Source of the DNA: Chitinophaga dinghuensis
GTDB taxonomy: Bacteria; Bacteroidota; Bacteroidia; Chitinophagales; Chitinophagaceae
DNA: 64,000 nt
NCBI RefSeq assembly: GCF_003259435.1
Contig: NZ_QLMA01000004.1
Span: forward strand, 186,001 to 250,000
Reading direction: 5' to 3'
The notes beneath the pieces are model-generated. The model searched no databases, was not told the origin of the DNA, and saw only the letters and a program-made list of their open reading frames with translations. A program made the position numbers and the translations under genes. Shown here one piece after another: positions 8,309 through 17,128 of the stretch. Position 1 is the first letter of the stretch, and each line of letters begins with the position of its first letter.

Positions 8309-9322
8309 TCACATTACCAGCACCGCGGCTCCGCTGAAAGCGCCATTTCGCAGGGCTGTTAAAGCTTCGTTGGCAGCAGATAAGGGAAAACACTGTACTT
8401 TGGTCATAACTGGTATTTGAGGCGCAATCTCAAATAACCGACGACCATCTTCCCTGGTGAGATTGGCCACTGAACGGATACTACGTTCCTGCCAGAGTGC
8501 ACTGTATTTAAACCCTGGTATATCGCTCATATGAATACCGCCACAAATGACAGCTCCTCCTTTGTCCAGATGAGAAAGCGCTATCGGTACCAAAGATCCG
8601 TCTGGCGCAAAAATAATAGCAGCATCCAACAGTATGGGCGGCGCGACAAGAGAACTGCCTGCCCAGACGGCGCCCATCTCCATCGCAAATAATTCTCCTT
8701 TCCCATCATGAGGTTTTGTAAATGCATAGATCGATTTATACTGATAATGGGCAATTTGTGTAATAATATGCGCTGCTGCGCCAAATCCATATATTCCAAT
8801 ATTAATGGCATGTTCCGGCAGCATATGCCAGCATCTGTATCCAATCAGTCCTGCGCATAGCATGGGTGCGCCGCCAGGATCGGCATACATAGCAGGAAGA
8901 TCAATGCAGAAATCTTCCCAGGCCACCAGGTACTCTGCATAGCCGCCGTTTACAGTATATCCCGTGAATAGTGCATGCTCACAGAGGTTTTCCTGCCCTT
9001 GTGTGCAATATTTGCAATGCCCACAAGTATGTGCCAGCCAGGGTATGCCCACCATCCGACCCGTAGTCATCTTTTTAACGCCCGGACCAGTCAATACTAC
9101 TTCGCCTATCACTTCATGCCCAGGTATTAACGGTAACATGGAAGTGGGCAGCTCGCCATCCACGATATGCAAATCTGTTCTGCATATGCCGCAGGCTATT
9201 ACCTTGATTAATACCTGCCCCGTACCCGGAACCGGTGTAGGCAATGTTTTCAGCGCCAAAGGTTGCCGAAGTTGATCCAGCACCATTGCCTGCATGGTAT
9301 TGGGAATTGCAATGGAACTCAT
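8309..9322 (-). CDS. Zinc-dependent alcohol dehydrogenase (MDR family)
   Basis: A 337-residue medium-chain dehydrogenase that would oxidise alcohols or reduce aldehydes with NAD(P). Catalytic zinc ligands are visible in CGICRTDLH and GHEVIGEV, and the structural zinc lobe in CGHCKYCTQGQENLCEHALFTGY. The nucleotide-binding loop is GFGAAAH, a slightly altered GxGxxG. The ATG at 9322 (MSSIAIPNTMQAMVLDQ) is chosen because family members start just before the QAMVL strand; a further 31 residues upstream look non-coding. The form is close to the AdhP/AdhA-like group with the zinc-binding N-terminus seen in many Bacteroidota. The gene stands alone, 99 bases downstream of a UPF0104 membrane protein gene. 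Confidence 0.88.
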   Translation of the reverse strand: MSSIAIPNTMQAMVLDQLRQPLALKTLPTPVPGTGQVLIKVIACGICRTDLHIVDGELPTSMLPLIPGHEVIGEVVLTGPGVKKMTTGRMVGIPWLAHTCGHCKYCTQGQENLCEHALFTGYTVNGGYAEYLVAWEDFCIDLPAMYADPGGAPMLCAGLIGYRCWHMLPEHAINIGIYGFGAAAHIITQIAHYQYKSIYAFTKPHDGKGELFAMEMGAVWAGSSLVAPPILLDAAIIFAPDGSLVPIALSHLDKGGAVICGGIHMSDIPGFKYSALWQERSIRSVANLTREDGRRLFEIAPQIPVMTKVQCFPLSAANEALTALRNGAFSGAAVLVM

Positions 9323-9421
9323 AGAAAACAGGTTTATGATATAATAACACCAATCTGAAATAAACAGTTTCAAACTAAACATAGGTTCAGTTTGATTGGA
9401 GGATATGTTCAGCAATTCATT

Positions 9422-10507
9422 TTAACTTGAAGCTACCTCCGCTGAGGCATCATTTTCCTCCTCCCTATCAGAATATGCCATTGCATATTTCCTTTGTTCA
9501 CTCCGGAAAAGTATAAAACCGACTGGCATCGGTAACCAGAAAGAAAGCAGCCTGTATATTAGGGTAACCACTATTGATGTGCCAAGGGGGATGCCGAGAC
9601 TATGAAGAAAGAACACCATACTGCTTTCATAAAGAATCAGTGCTCCGGGAGATACGGGTAAAATGGAAATAATTCTGGTACATAAAAATGCCAGCAAAAC
9701 GATGAACCCTTGAATGGAATAACCTAGTCCGCGAAATAGTGCATATACGGTAAAACTATCCGCGAAGATCATCAGTAACTGAAATAATATAGCAGTTATA
9801 ATGTGCTTTTTCGGCTGTTTTTGAATAACACTTCCATGAATACCAGTTTGCAGGAAACTGCCGGATAATTTTTCACGGATAAATTTTATACGGCTTATCC
9901 GGCGGTAGATGCCAGCAAGGAATTTTTTTCTTCCTACCATCAGCATACCTATACTGAGCAGGAGAAAAATTCCTATTCCGGCAGCCAACGTAATAGGAAT
10001 GATATGTGGCGTTGCACGCACGAAAAGAAAGAAACCAATCAGCGAGCCGATGATCAATATTTCCAAAGCGGCATAATAACAAAGCATTTCAATAATGATC
10101 AGTGCAAGTATATCCGTAACAGGAATATTGAATCGCTTAAGAAATCTGAATATAAATGTATTGCCACTAATACCCCCACTGGGTACAGTTTGATTAAAAA
10201 ACAGGGAGATGACAGTCGCTTTGATTAACTCGCCCAATCTGGGCATTGAATGGGCCGGATATTCCTTTAATAATGCATGGTACACCAATGCGGCGAATAG
10301 ATAGGTGAGTAATTGGGAGCAGATAGCTATCGCCAGCCAGCGGATTTCCACTTTCTCCAACAACTGCAGATCCTTCTTTATCTCAGGGAAGAAATAAATG
10401 ATAAGCAGCACCGCGAACACCATGAAAACGCATGTCCATATCCAATAAGAAGACCTGATATGTTTACCAGTAGAGGGCGACTTCGGATGGTGGGGAAGAA
10501 CAGACAT
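9422..10507 (-). CDS. UPF0104 / lysylphosphatidylglycerol synthase-type membrane protein
   Basis: A 361-residue integral membrane protein with about eight predicted helices. It matches the UPF0104 (LPG synthase transmembrane, AglD-like) family, with the typical NQTVPSGGISGNTFIFRFLK and LLAFLCTRIISILPVSPGALILYESSMVFFL segments. Members occur in MprF, where they flip lysyl-phosphatidylglycerol, and in stand-alone form, where the lipid handled is often unknown. No aminoacyl-transferase domain is fused here, so it is the stand-alone form. The start at 10507 gives a short cytoplasmic N-terminus before the first helix at residues 25-42. The last 20 residues are acidic and soluble. Confidence 0.85.
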   Translation of the reverse strand: MSVLPHHPKSPSTGKHIRSSYWIWTCVFMVFAVLLIIYFFPEIKKDLQLLEKVEIRWLAIAICSQLLTYLFAALVYHALLKEYPAHSMPRLGELIKATVISLFFNQTVPSGGISGNTFIFRFLKRFNIPVTDILALIIIEMLCYYAALEILIIGSLIGFFLFVRATPHIIPITLAAGIGIFLLLSIGMLMVGRKKFLAGIYRRISRIKFIREKLSGSFLQTGIHGSVIQKQPKKHIITAILFQLLMIFADSFTVYALFRGLGYSIQGFIVLLAFLCTRIISILPVSPGALILYESSMVFFLHSLGIPLGTSIVVTLIYRLLSFWLPMPVGFILFRSEQRKYAMAYSDREEENDASAEVASS

Positions 10508-10579
10508 TTTCGTATATGTTTGCCCTCATGAAATTACGAAATACGCATGGAACCAACCTGGATGGGTATGCTTAGGTAC

Positions 10580-11461
10580 TTAATCATGTACAACCATCTG
10601 TCGGAATAACTTATAATCGCCATTGGCGGCCTTCTTCCAGATATTGATGCTTTTCCCGTTTACGCTGCCAAATTGCCCATGTACATGGTAGTATCCATTG
10701 ACAATGACATACATTCCCAGGTCCAGCAGACTGGAAATATTAATAGTAACAGTATCTTTTTTTACTGCCGGATTTTCATGCGCGATATAATAGTCATTGA
10801 TGGCAATTTTTCCCATCATCATATCCTCATAATAAGGCATGTAAATGGCATCTTCTGTGTATAGATCCGCCATAGCGGCTCCGTTTCCGGAATATACATG
10901 CTGCTCAAACAGGTGATTCTTTTCGTATAGCCGGTCCAGTACTTTTCCTTTAGGGGGTGTCGGTATTCCTTTCGGAGAGATATTGAGTTTCGGCAGTACG
11001 GCTCTTGAAATATCCGTTACGGAGCCTTGAATCTGCGCAATCAGTAAGGGATGATCCGGCTTCGATATATCCCATACATGCAGGTATTTTGTACGGTATT
11101 GATAAGGCTGATTTCTACGATACAACACGGTAGCAGAAGCGTGCCCAATCTCTACCAGGTAACCATTTAATACCTGGATATCTTTAATCTCATGACTGCA
11201 GTTACTCAGTGTTACGGAATCGAGCCAGGAGCGGACGTATGTTTCGATATTGGGTTTCCCATAGGCGGCGCCGTTATATTCCGGCATCAATACGGCTTTA
11301 TTGCTATAATAACGCATGATGCCAGGAATGTCCCGGGTAGCCCAGGCATTATCCAGCTCTTCTTCCACTCTATGAAGCAGGGAACGATATACGGTGTCCT
11401 GTTGGGCACAGACAATGGCGGTATGCAATATTAGTCCTATCGTTATGACCAGGTAGCGCAT
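10580..11461 (-). CDS. Secreted protein with two NTF2/SnoaL-like domains
   Basis: A 293-residue protein with a signal peptide (MRYLVITIGLILHTAIVCAQ) and two copies of a DUF4440/SnoaL-like fold. The first (about residues 25-135) contains LDNAWATRDIPGIMRYYSNKAVLMPEYNG and the second (about 175-293) contains EKNHLFEQHVYSGNGAAMADLYTEDAIYMPYYED. Such domains bind small hydrophobic ligands or act as ketosteroid-isomerase-like enzymes; no catalytic set can be assigned. The ATG at 11461 begins the signal peptide; the longer frame to 11512 adds only residues before it. A tandem, exported pair of this fold is uncommon. Confidence 0.7.
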   Translation of the reverse strand: MRYLVITIGLILHTAIVCAQQDTVYRSLLHRVEEELDNAWATRDIPGIMRYYSNKAVLMPEYNGAAYGKPNIETYVRSWLDSVTLSNCSHEIKDIQVLNGYLVEIGHASATVLYRRNQPYQYRTKYLHVWDISKPDHPLLIAQIQGSVTDISRAVLPKLNISPKGIPTPPKGKVLDRLYEKNHLFEQHVYSGNGAAMADLYTEDAIYMPYYEDMMMGKIAINDYYIAHENPAVKKDTVTINISSLLDLGMYVIVNGYYHVHGQFGSVNGKSINIWKKAANGDYKLFRQMVVHD

Positions 11462-11611
11462 AGGAGGCTTTTTTGCGTTATGGGTCTGACAGCAAATTAA
11501 AGTAAAATTCAATGACCCCGAGACGCAGTATGTTAAATATTGGCAAAATATAGGCGTAAGCGCTAGTGAGCCTCCAAAGGTTACTGGGTAATATAAGGAA
11601 TGCGGTAATGC

Positions 11612-13972
11612 CTACTCGGTCTTCAAACTCTTTGCAGGGTTGGTCATGGCCGCTTTGATAGCCTGAGAGCTGACGGTCAGCAAGGCTATTAACACCGCCA
11701 GGGTACCTGCTGTTATGAATATCCAAATACTCGGATTAATCCGGTAGTAAAAGTCCTGTAACCATCTGTTACTCATCCAGTAGGCCAGGGGAGAAGCAAT
11801 GAATACGGCAATGATCACCAATTGTATAAAGTCTTTCGACAATAACACGGTAATATTTGCTGCGGAGGCCCCTAATACTTTACGAATCCCGATTTCTTTG
11901 AAACGACTTTCTGCCATGAATGCAGCGAGTCCAAATAACCCCAGACAGGAAATGAAAATGGTGAGTCCTGCGAAAAGGCCAGCCAACTTAGCCGTCAGAT
12001 TTTCGTTGCCAAATTTGGCCGCATATGCATCCTGCGAAAACTTATATTCCAACGGATAGGCAGGGTTATATTTTTTAAATACCTGCTCCATGCCTGTAAT
12101 GTCTGCTACGAGCGACTTCCCGGCATTCAACTTAATAAGTATAGTGCCCGTTCCGTTCTTAGGCCCTTTGATCACAATAGGATGCACCGGCATATAAGGC
12201 GATTCCTGTATGAAATCCTCAATGACGCCTACAATGTGAAACCGATCCGGATCATCGTAAATCTCTTTGCCAATGGGATCTTCAAAACCCATGAGTTTTG
12301 CGGCGCTCTCATTGATCAGGCAGGCAGTGGAATCGGTGGGATAGGTCTTCAAATCAATATCTCGCCCACTGATTAACCTCATCCCTGCCGTTTTTACTAA
12401 ATCGCCTTCTTCCGTAAAGCGATTGATTTGTACTTGCATGCCTGCCGGTTTCCCCGGCCAGCTCAGACTCAGGCCATAAGCCCAGTTTTCAGAGAGGGGC
12501 GACAGCACCTTCGCGACGGAAGTAGCATACCCGGAAGCAATCAGTTCCTGCTTGATTAATTGGAAATTTTTATCCATCTCATCATTCAGGTATACATGTA
12601 CAAGGTTATTCATGTCCAGCCCGGTTTTCCGCGCTTTGCCATATTGTATTTGTCGTGTAACAATGATGGTACAAATAATCAACACGATGGCAAAGGAGAA
12701 TTGTAACACCACCAACACTCTGCGTGGCGTAATCAGGGTATTTCCAATCTTATTGAGCCCTTTCAGTACGGCCAGTGGCTTGAATGCCGAAAGGTAAAAT
12801 GCCGGATAGCTACCTGCCAGTAAACCTGTAAGAAGAATAAAACCAGCCGCTGACAGCCAGCTGTTAATATCGGTGTAGGCAATATGTAACTGTTTGCCCG
12901 TAAGGGTATTGAAATAAGGTAAGGCGATCACCACGATCAGCCATGCAAACAATCCTGCAATACAGGCCAGCAGCAAGGATTCTGTCAGGAACTGCAAAAT
13001 GAGTGCCCCCTTCGCTGCGCCTATGGCCTTCCTGACACCTACTTCTTTCGCACGTTTGTTACTGCGTGCAGTAGCCAGGTTCATAAAATTAATGCAGGCA
13101 ATCAGCAGAATGAATACCGCCACCAGAAAAAAGGTGCGCACCGTGGTAATACGTCCGCCAATAGCTACGCCGTTTTCGAAATGATCATATAAACGGGTAC
13201 GACTAAACGGATATAGAAATTCTTCTGTCTTGCCATCGACGGAATGTTGCGCTACGATGTGTTTTATTTTATTACTGGTCACCGCGGCATCCATATTGGG
13301 CCGCAGTAATACGAAGGTGGAAATAGAAAAATTGGTCCAGTCTTTATCGATGTTTCCGGCCATTACTTCCCGGTCGTAAGAAATCAGGTAATCGATATAG
13401 CTGAATTGGGTATTATCCGGAAGATCCTGTAACACTCCTGATACCGTATAACCCTCTTGGCCGATGCTAACTACCTGACCAATGGGATTTTCATTTTTAA
13501 AAAGTTTTTTTGCCAGTCTCTCTGCAAGAACAATGGAACTTGGGTCTTTCAATACCGTCTTGCTGTTGCCGGTTAAAAGCGGGAAGGAGAACATGGCGAG
13601 GAAATCCTGATCCACCACCGCTCCGTTGGATAGGAGTTTGACCTCCTGATGCGGTAATGCCAGCAGGTTGCGGGTCCATCGTACACGCGTGACTCCCTCC
13701 ACTTCCGGAAAGTCTGTTTTCAGGGTAGGCGCCATTATTTCCGGCGTCATGGTCATGGAGCGGATCTTACCAGCGATACTGTCGTTGGACCAGACCTGGT
13801 ACAGCCGGTCTGCATGTTGGTGAAACCGATCGTAACTGGTTTCATGCTGTACCCAAAGCAGGATAAGAATAGCGCTGGCCATACCAATGGCTAGTCCGCC
13901 GATATTAATCGACGAAAAACCTTTATTACGGAAAAGGTTGCGTATTGCGATGCTAAAGTAGTTCCTGAACAT
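11612..13972 (-). CDS. MacB/FtsX-type ABC transporter permease
   Basis: A 786-residue permease of the Bacteroidota MacB-like group. It has an N-terminal membrane helix after FRNYFSIAIRNLFRNKGFSSINIGGLAIGM, a periplasmic MacB core domain, three helices of the first FtsX unit (near residues 280-400), a second periplasmic domain, and a second FtsX unit at the end (ESRFKEIGIRKVLGASAANI). No ATP-binding gene is adjacent, as is usual for these orphan permeases in Chitinophaga. They are thought to serve lipoprotein or antimicrobial export; the substrate is unknown. The ATG at 13972 is chosen over a GTG at 13987. Confidence 0.9.
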   Translation of the reverse strand: MFRNYFSIAIRNLFRNKGFSSINIGGLAIGMASAILILLWVQHETSYDRFHQHADRLYQVWSNDSIAGKIRSMTMTPEIMAPTLKTDFPEVEGVTRVRWTRNLLALPHQEVKLLSNGAVVDQDFLAMFSFPLLTGNSKTVLKDPSSIVLAERLAKKLFKNENPIGQVVSIGQEGYTVSGVLQDLPDNTQFSYIDYLISYDREVMAGNIDKDWTNFSISTFVLLRPNMDAAVTSNKIKHIVAQHSVDGKTEEFLYPFSRTRLYDHFENGVAIGGRITTVRTFFLVAVFILLIACINFMNLATARSNKRAKEVGVRKAIGAAKGALILQFLTESLLLACIAGLFAWLIVVIALPYFNTLTGKQLHIAYTDINSWLSAAGFILLTGLLAGSYPAFYLSAFKPLAVLKGLNKIGNTLITPRRVLVVLQFSFAIVLIICTIIVTRQIQYGKARKTGLDMNNLVHVYLNDEMDKNFQLIKQELIASGYATSVAKVLSPLSENWAYGLSLSWPGKPAGMQVQINRFTEEGDLVKTAGMRLISGRDIDLKTYPTDSTACLINESAAKLMGFEDPIGKEIYDDPDRFHIVGVIEDFIQESPYMPVHPIVIKGPKNGTGTILIKLNAGKSLVADITGMEQVFKKYNPAYPLEYKFSQDAYAAKFGNENLTAKLAGLFAGLTIFISCLGLFGLAAFMAESRFKEIGIRKVLGASAANITVLLSKDFIQLVIIAVFIASPLAYWMSNRWLQDFYYRINPSIWIFITAGTLAVLIALLTVSSQAIKAAMTNPAKSLKTE

Positions 13973-14246
13973 GCTATTGAATGCCACGAAAAAAGTGCCA
14001 TCCCTGATGGGTAGTTGACCCTTAGTAGTTTATAGAATTTTAGCGGCGCCAAGTGTCCGTTTTCGGTACATTCGGTTGTACGTTGCCGGACGACTGTACG
14101 AAAATCTCTGATGACACTTTTGCGTGTTGTAACGGGGTATGGCGGGTACGACTGCACCTTTCCCTGAACGCACCTGAGAGGAGGCTACCATACGGAGGGA
14201 CACGCGTCGGAAGATATCCGGATAATGATGAATGAATAGGATAGAC
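13973..14246. other. Intergenic stretch between permease and yqgE
   Basis: About 270 bases without a supported gene. It may hold the permease promoter. Read in the minus direction, no continuation of the YqgE C-terminus could be found in any frame. A partial copy of the dispersed palindrome may be present as GGGACACGCGTC near 14196. Confidence 0.4.
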
Positions 14247-14684
14247 TTATCCGAAGATTTCTCCTGTCGTAACAACCCAGCTACCAGCCTGGATTTCATC
14301 TTCCAGTTGGTCATCATCCCAGCCACAGTAGCCAATAAAGATGCGTATATCCTTTTCCGTTATTATTCCTGTATTAATCAGTACCATAGCGGTTTTAAAA
14401 TCGCCTCCGAGATAGATATTACCTTTTACATACTCTCCGTCGGAAATAAGGTCCGGACGTTGATGTAGGAAGAAGAGATGTTCCTGATCTACAGGCCCGC
14501 CTTCGTAAATCGGGAAAGGAATACTGGTACTGAATTCGGCCAGCTCGTTGATGTTACGGGAAAACCGCTTGTTGACAATGAAGCCCATGGCGCCCTTTTC
14601 ATTGTATTCAGTAATGAAAAGGAGTGCATCGTCAAAAATGGAGTTGTCCTGCTCCGTGCTATGCAAAAAAATACCGGCGTTCAT
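14247..14684 (-). CDS. YqgE/AlgH family protein (UPF0301), short form
   Basis: A 145-residue protein of the YqgE/AlgH family. Conserved segments are DDALLFITEYNEKGAMGFIVNK, YEGGPVDQEHLFFLH, GNIYLGGDF and IFIGYCGWDDDQLEDEIQAGSWVV. The usual family length is about 180-190; this protein stops about 30 residues earlier, after the GSWVV strand, and lacks the terminal helix. It may be a short subfamily of Chitinophagaceae rather than a broken gene, since the rest is well kept. The function of YqgE is unknown. The start codon lies in the loop of a GC-rich hairpin. Confidence 0.85.
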   Translation of the reverse strand: MNAGIFLHSTEQDNSIFDDALLFITEYNEKGAMGFIVNKRFSRNINELAEFSTSIPFPIYEGGPVDQEHLFFLHQRPDLISDGEYVKGNIYLGGDFKTAMVLINTGIITEKDIRIFIGYCGWDDDQLEDEIQAGSWVVTTGEIFG

Positions 14685-14693
14685 ACGCCGGTA
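14672..14693 (-). promoter_or_regulatory. Hairpin enclosing the yqgE start codon
   Basis: TACCGGCGT and ACGCCGGTA form a perfect 9-bp stem whose 4-nt loop contains the ATG of the YqgE gene. It could control translation initiation. Confidence 0.4.
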
Positions 14694-14738
14694 AAATTAG
14701 GATAAACAGCGGAGCTGTTGAAATATTATTATAGCTAA

Positions 14739-15713
14739 CTATGCCGGGATGACCGCACTGTTTGCAGTTTTGCTCGTTTTAGAAACGCCTTTGGTCAGTG
14801 CCAGTACATTCGTCAGTAATTCCTGCGCGGCATCGATTTCTTCCTTTTTAATAGAAACGCTTTCGATGTTGAAGCCTACAGGGATTTGTTTTGCCTGTGC
14901 ATAATTCAGAATTTCTTCTGCGATATGAGTACAGGTATCGAGGGATGACTGTAAGATATCTTTCGCATGTCGGAGGTCATTATATAACCACTTTGGTACT
15001 TCAATCCCCAGCCATTCCATGAATTGCAGCGTTTTCAGCGAACCGCAAGGCGCCAGCGTGAAGATGATCGGGGCTACCGTATTCCCAACTTCTTTGGAAT
15101 GATAGTAGTAATCAGACAGTAAATTCTTAGTGTCATGCAGATTGTAAACACATTGTGATACAAAGAAGCTACAGCCCTGGCTCATTTTATTGAAGATGCG
15201 CAGGTGCTCATCGCCTTTTTTCTGATGACGCTCCGGAATGGTAACGCCGCCCAGCATCAGGCGCGGATGTTGTTCCTGACGGAGTTGATAAGCATCAGCG
15301 AGACTGAAATTAGTAGCCGCTACCTGCTGATTGGAGGAGGCGCCCACAAAAACCGCATATTCCAGATCTTGGTTCCGTTGCAGCCAGGCGGAGAAATCAG
15401 CATGATTCAGGTTGGCGATACTCTTATAGATGATCTTCGGAACAGACAGCTCGTCCAGATAGCTTTTGCCATACTGATCGGGCGCTATGGTAGGAATAAA
15501 GGAAAATGTTCTTTCCTTTTCTGTTCTCAGAGATTCATCCTGAATATCATATAAGATAAGACCGTCAATGTCCAGGTTTTTAAGTCGCTCTACCTGATTA
15601 TAGGCAATTGCCGATACTCGCTCCGGTTCCGTAGTGATTTTAGGAGGAGTAAGGCTGTAAAATACCATCCCAGAGTCTCCTGCCAGTAATCTGGCGCTTA
15701 ATTTATCGTTCAT
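14739..15713 (-). CDS. Methylenetetrahydrofolate reductase-like protein
   Basis: A 324-residue TIM-barrel protein related to 5,10-methylenetetrahydrofolate reductase (MetF). Family marks are FYSLTPPK near the start, KMSQGCSFFVSQCVYN in the middle, FTLAPCGSLKTLQFMEWLGIEVP, and GFNIESVSIKKEEIDAAQELL near the end, the last being typical of MTHFR. MetF would reduce methylene-THF to methyl-THF for methionine synthesis using FAD. The barrel is more divergent than a housekeeping MetF, so it may be one of the stand-alone MTHFR-like oxidoreductases of uncertain substrate. No met genes are near. An FAD site cannot be confirmed by eye. Confidence 0.75.
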   Translation of the reverse strand: MNDKLSARLLAGDSGMVFYSLTPPKITTEPERVSAIAYNQVERLKNLDIDGLILYDIQDESLRTEKERTFSFIPTIAPDQYGKSYLDELSVPKIIYKSIANLNHADFSAWLQRNQDLEYAVFVGASSNQQVAATNFSLADAYQLRQEQHPRLMLGGVTIPERHQKKGDEHLRIFNKMSQGCSFFVSQCVYNLHDTKNLLSDYYYHSKEVGNTVAPIIFTLAPCGSLKTLQFMEWLGIEVPKWLYNDLRHAKDILQSSLDTCTHIAEEILNYAQAKQIPVGFNIESVSIKKEEIDAAQELLTNVLALTKGVSKTSKTANSAVIPA

Positions 15714-15919
15714 GCTGGTTTTCGCTTAAAAAGTAGAGTTTTGTACTTTTTTTTGATAAAAGTATAGAATATATTACTGAAATGCAAATTTCCTTGTCAT
15801 TTCAGTAGAATAATGTAACAAGGAAAGTAGGCCTATGGTTTTTCAGGAAGAGGTAGAAAAGAAAAAGTCCTGCCGCCGGTATGGCCACAGGACTATATTT
15901 CAGAATTTTTAGGGAGACG
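15714..15919. other. Intergenic stretch, AT-rich
   Basis: About 200 bases between the MTHFR-like gene and the SMI1 gene. It holds an AAAGTA/TACTTT inverted pair near 15735. No SAM or cobalamin riboswitch pattern was recognised. Confidence 0.4.
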
Positions 15920-16495
15920 TTATTCCTCTTCCGTGATGAACTCGTAATCTTTTTCGATAAGTTGCTGGAGGTATTCGTCAAAGCTGTTTGCAATCACTTC
16001 GTAGTTATCGGGATCATGGAGGTAACGGATTACCTGTCCGGCAATGCCTCCTTCAGCAGGGGAGAAGTCAATATACAGTTTGGAGGTACCGCCATTATTG
16101 ATACAGTCGGAAAAGCAGAGCCATTCGCTCATTAATAGGTTAGGGTCTATACCTGGGCCTACCAGCTCTTCATCTGTTTCTCCGTATATATCGATGATAC
16201 TGGAGTCAAATCTGGGTACTTCGATGATTTGTTCTACTGATTTCAGGTAGTATGGATATTCGAATACATCGGAGCCGAGGATGGCCACATTAATTTTGTG
16301 GTCGCCATATTGTTGCCAGTAAGTTCCGTTTATCTGGGCGAGGAGTTGGAGCAGGGTATCCGGAGTTTGCGGGTATTTGGCTTTCAGCTGTGCCAGTTGC
16401 GCTTCAGACGCGCCGGTAGCATAGGATAAATCCTCGCTGTCTTCTTCCTGGAGCCGCTCTTTGAGTCCTTTTACATATTGTTCTGCAAGCGTCAT
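15920..16495 (-). CDS. SMI1/KNR4 family protein
   Basis: A 191-residue SMI1/KNR4 (SUKH) fold protein, seen from YATGASEAQLAQLKAKYPQTPDTLLQLLAQINGT at the N-terminus and the EWLCFSDCINNGGTSKLYIDFSP core. In bacteria this family mostly serves as immunity proteins of polymorphic toxin systems, held in arrays that may protect against toxins from neighbours. The gene lies close to a DUF4268 gene, a membrane protein and a second SUKH gene (16534-18705), which suits an orphan immunity cluster. No toxin gene is in the window. The C-terminus is acidic. Confidence 0.85.
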   Translation of the reverse strand: MTLAEQYVKGLKERLQEEDSEDLSYATGASEAQLAQLKAKYPQTPDTLLQLLAQINGTYWQQYGDHKINVAILGSDVFEYPYYLKSVEQIIEVPRFDSSIIDIYGETDEELVGPGIDPNLLMSEWLCFSDCINNGGTSKLYIDFSPAEGGIAGQVIRYLHDPDNYEVIANSFDEYLQQLIEKDYEFITEEE

Positions 16496-16533
16496 ACAAT
16501 TAATTTTTTATCGGGTTAAGAAAATGGTAGCTG

Positions 16534-17007
16534 TTATCTGGCGGCCAGCAGTGCTTCGAAACTGTATTTGGCCATGCTCCAATATTCATCCAGTGCGATG
16601 ATCCTGGGTTTGAAAAATGAAATAATCATGGGCCAGTCTTCCTGGCGCATCACATTCACGCCAGTGATTTTTTTACTGATTTTACAGACAGTTCTGCCAT
16701 ATTCATCTGTGGCGTCCAGTTCCCATTCCCAGTCTGTTTCTTCCAGCGAGGCTTCGAGAATGCTGCGTTGCTGTTCGAATTGCAGGTAGAAATCTTCCTG
16801 CAGCACGATATCTTTATGGAAGAGAACTATGGCTACTATTGCGGTATCATAGTCTGCATCCAGTTTGAAACTGATGCCAGGTATACCTGTTTTGTAGTTA
16901 GACCAGCTAATGATATCGCCATCTGCAGAGAGCACTGGTTTCATGTATTTACCGAATGCTGTCCAGAATGCTTGTTTTTGTTTAGATGCTTCCTCTTTTG
17001 TATACAT
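16534..17007 (-). CDS. DUF4268 domain protein
   Basis: A 157-residue protein of the DUF4268 family, recognised by the start MYTKEEASKQKQAFWTAFGKYMKP and the core ISWSNYKTGIPGISFKLDADYDTAIVAIVLFHKD. Family members are small cytoplasmic proteins of unknown function, sometimes linked to restriction or conflict systems; the fold resembles the specificity-like endonuclease superfamily, but no catalytic motif is visible here. It lies 38 bases upstream of the SMI1/KNR4 gene in the same direction and may share a promoter with it. A perfect TACCTTTG -7 box precedes it. Confidence 0.8.
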   Translation of the reverse strand: MYTKEEASKQKQAFWTAFGKYMKPVLSADGDIISWSNYKTGIPGISFKLDADYDTAIVAIVLFHKDIVLQEDFYLQFEQQRSILEASLEETDWEWELDATDEYGRTVCKISKKITGVNVMRQEDWPMIISFFKPRIIALDEYWSMAKYSFEALLAAR

Positions 17008-17027
17008 ACTCCACTTGTTACACGTAT

Positions 17028-17035
17028 CAAAGGTA
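17028..17035 (-). promoter_or_regulatory. -7 promoter box (TACCTTTG) for the DUF4268-SMI1 pair
   Basis: The minus strand reads TACCTTTG, matching TAnnTTTG, 21 bases before the ATG at 17007. No clear -33 TTG was found at the usual spacing. Confidence 0.5.
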
Positions 17036-17128
17036 ATCAGGCCAGACTGCTGTGCAAAATTTTCGGTGGCGAGGGTTGGCTGTCTTCCTGAAATTTAATT
17101 AGCTTTGGTTGACTTCACCAAATCCTGT

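Noticed and set aside
8100..8393. Minus-strand frame of 97 residues overlapping the dehydrogenase end
   Set aside because: No recognisable domain, weak start, and it overlaps a real gene for about 85 bases. It might be a small gene, but support is insufficient.
14030..14335. Missing YqgE C-terminus by frameshift
   Set aside because: No downstream frame has the family's final helix, so a frameshift is not supported; a short form is more likely.
15714..15800. SAM or other riboswitch ahead of the MTHFR-like gene
   Set aside because: The region is short and AT-rich and shows no conserved riboswitch core.
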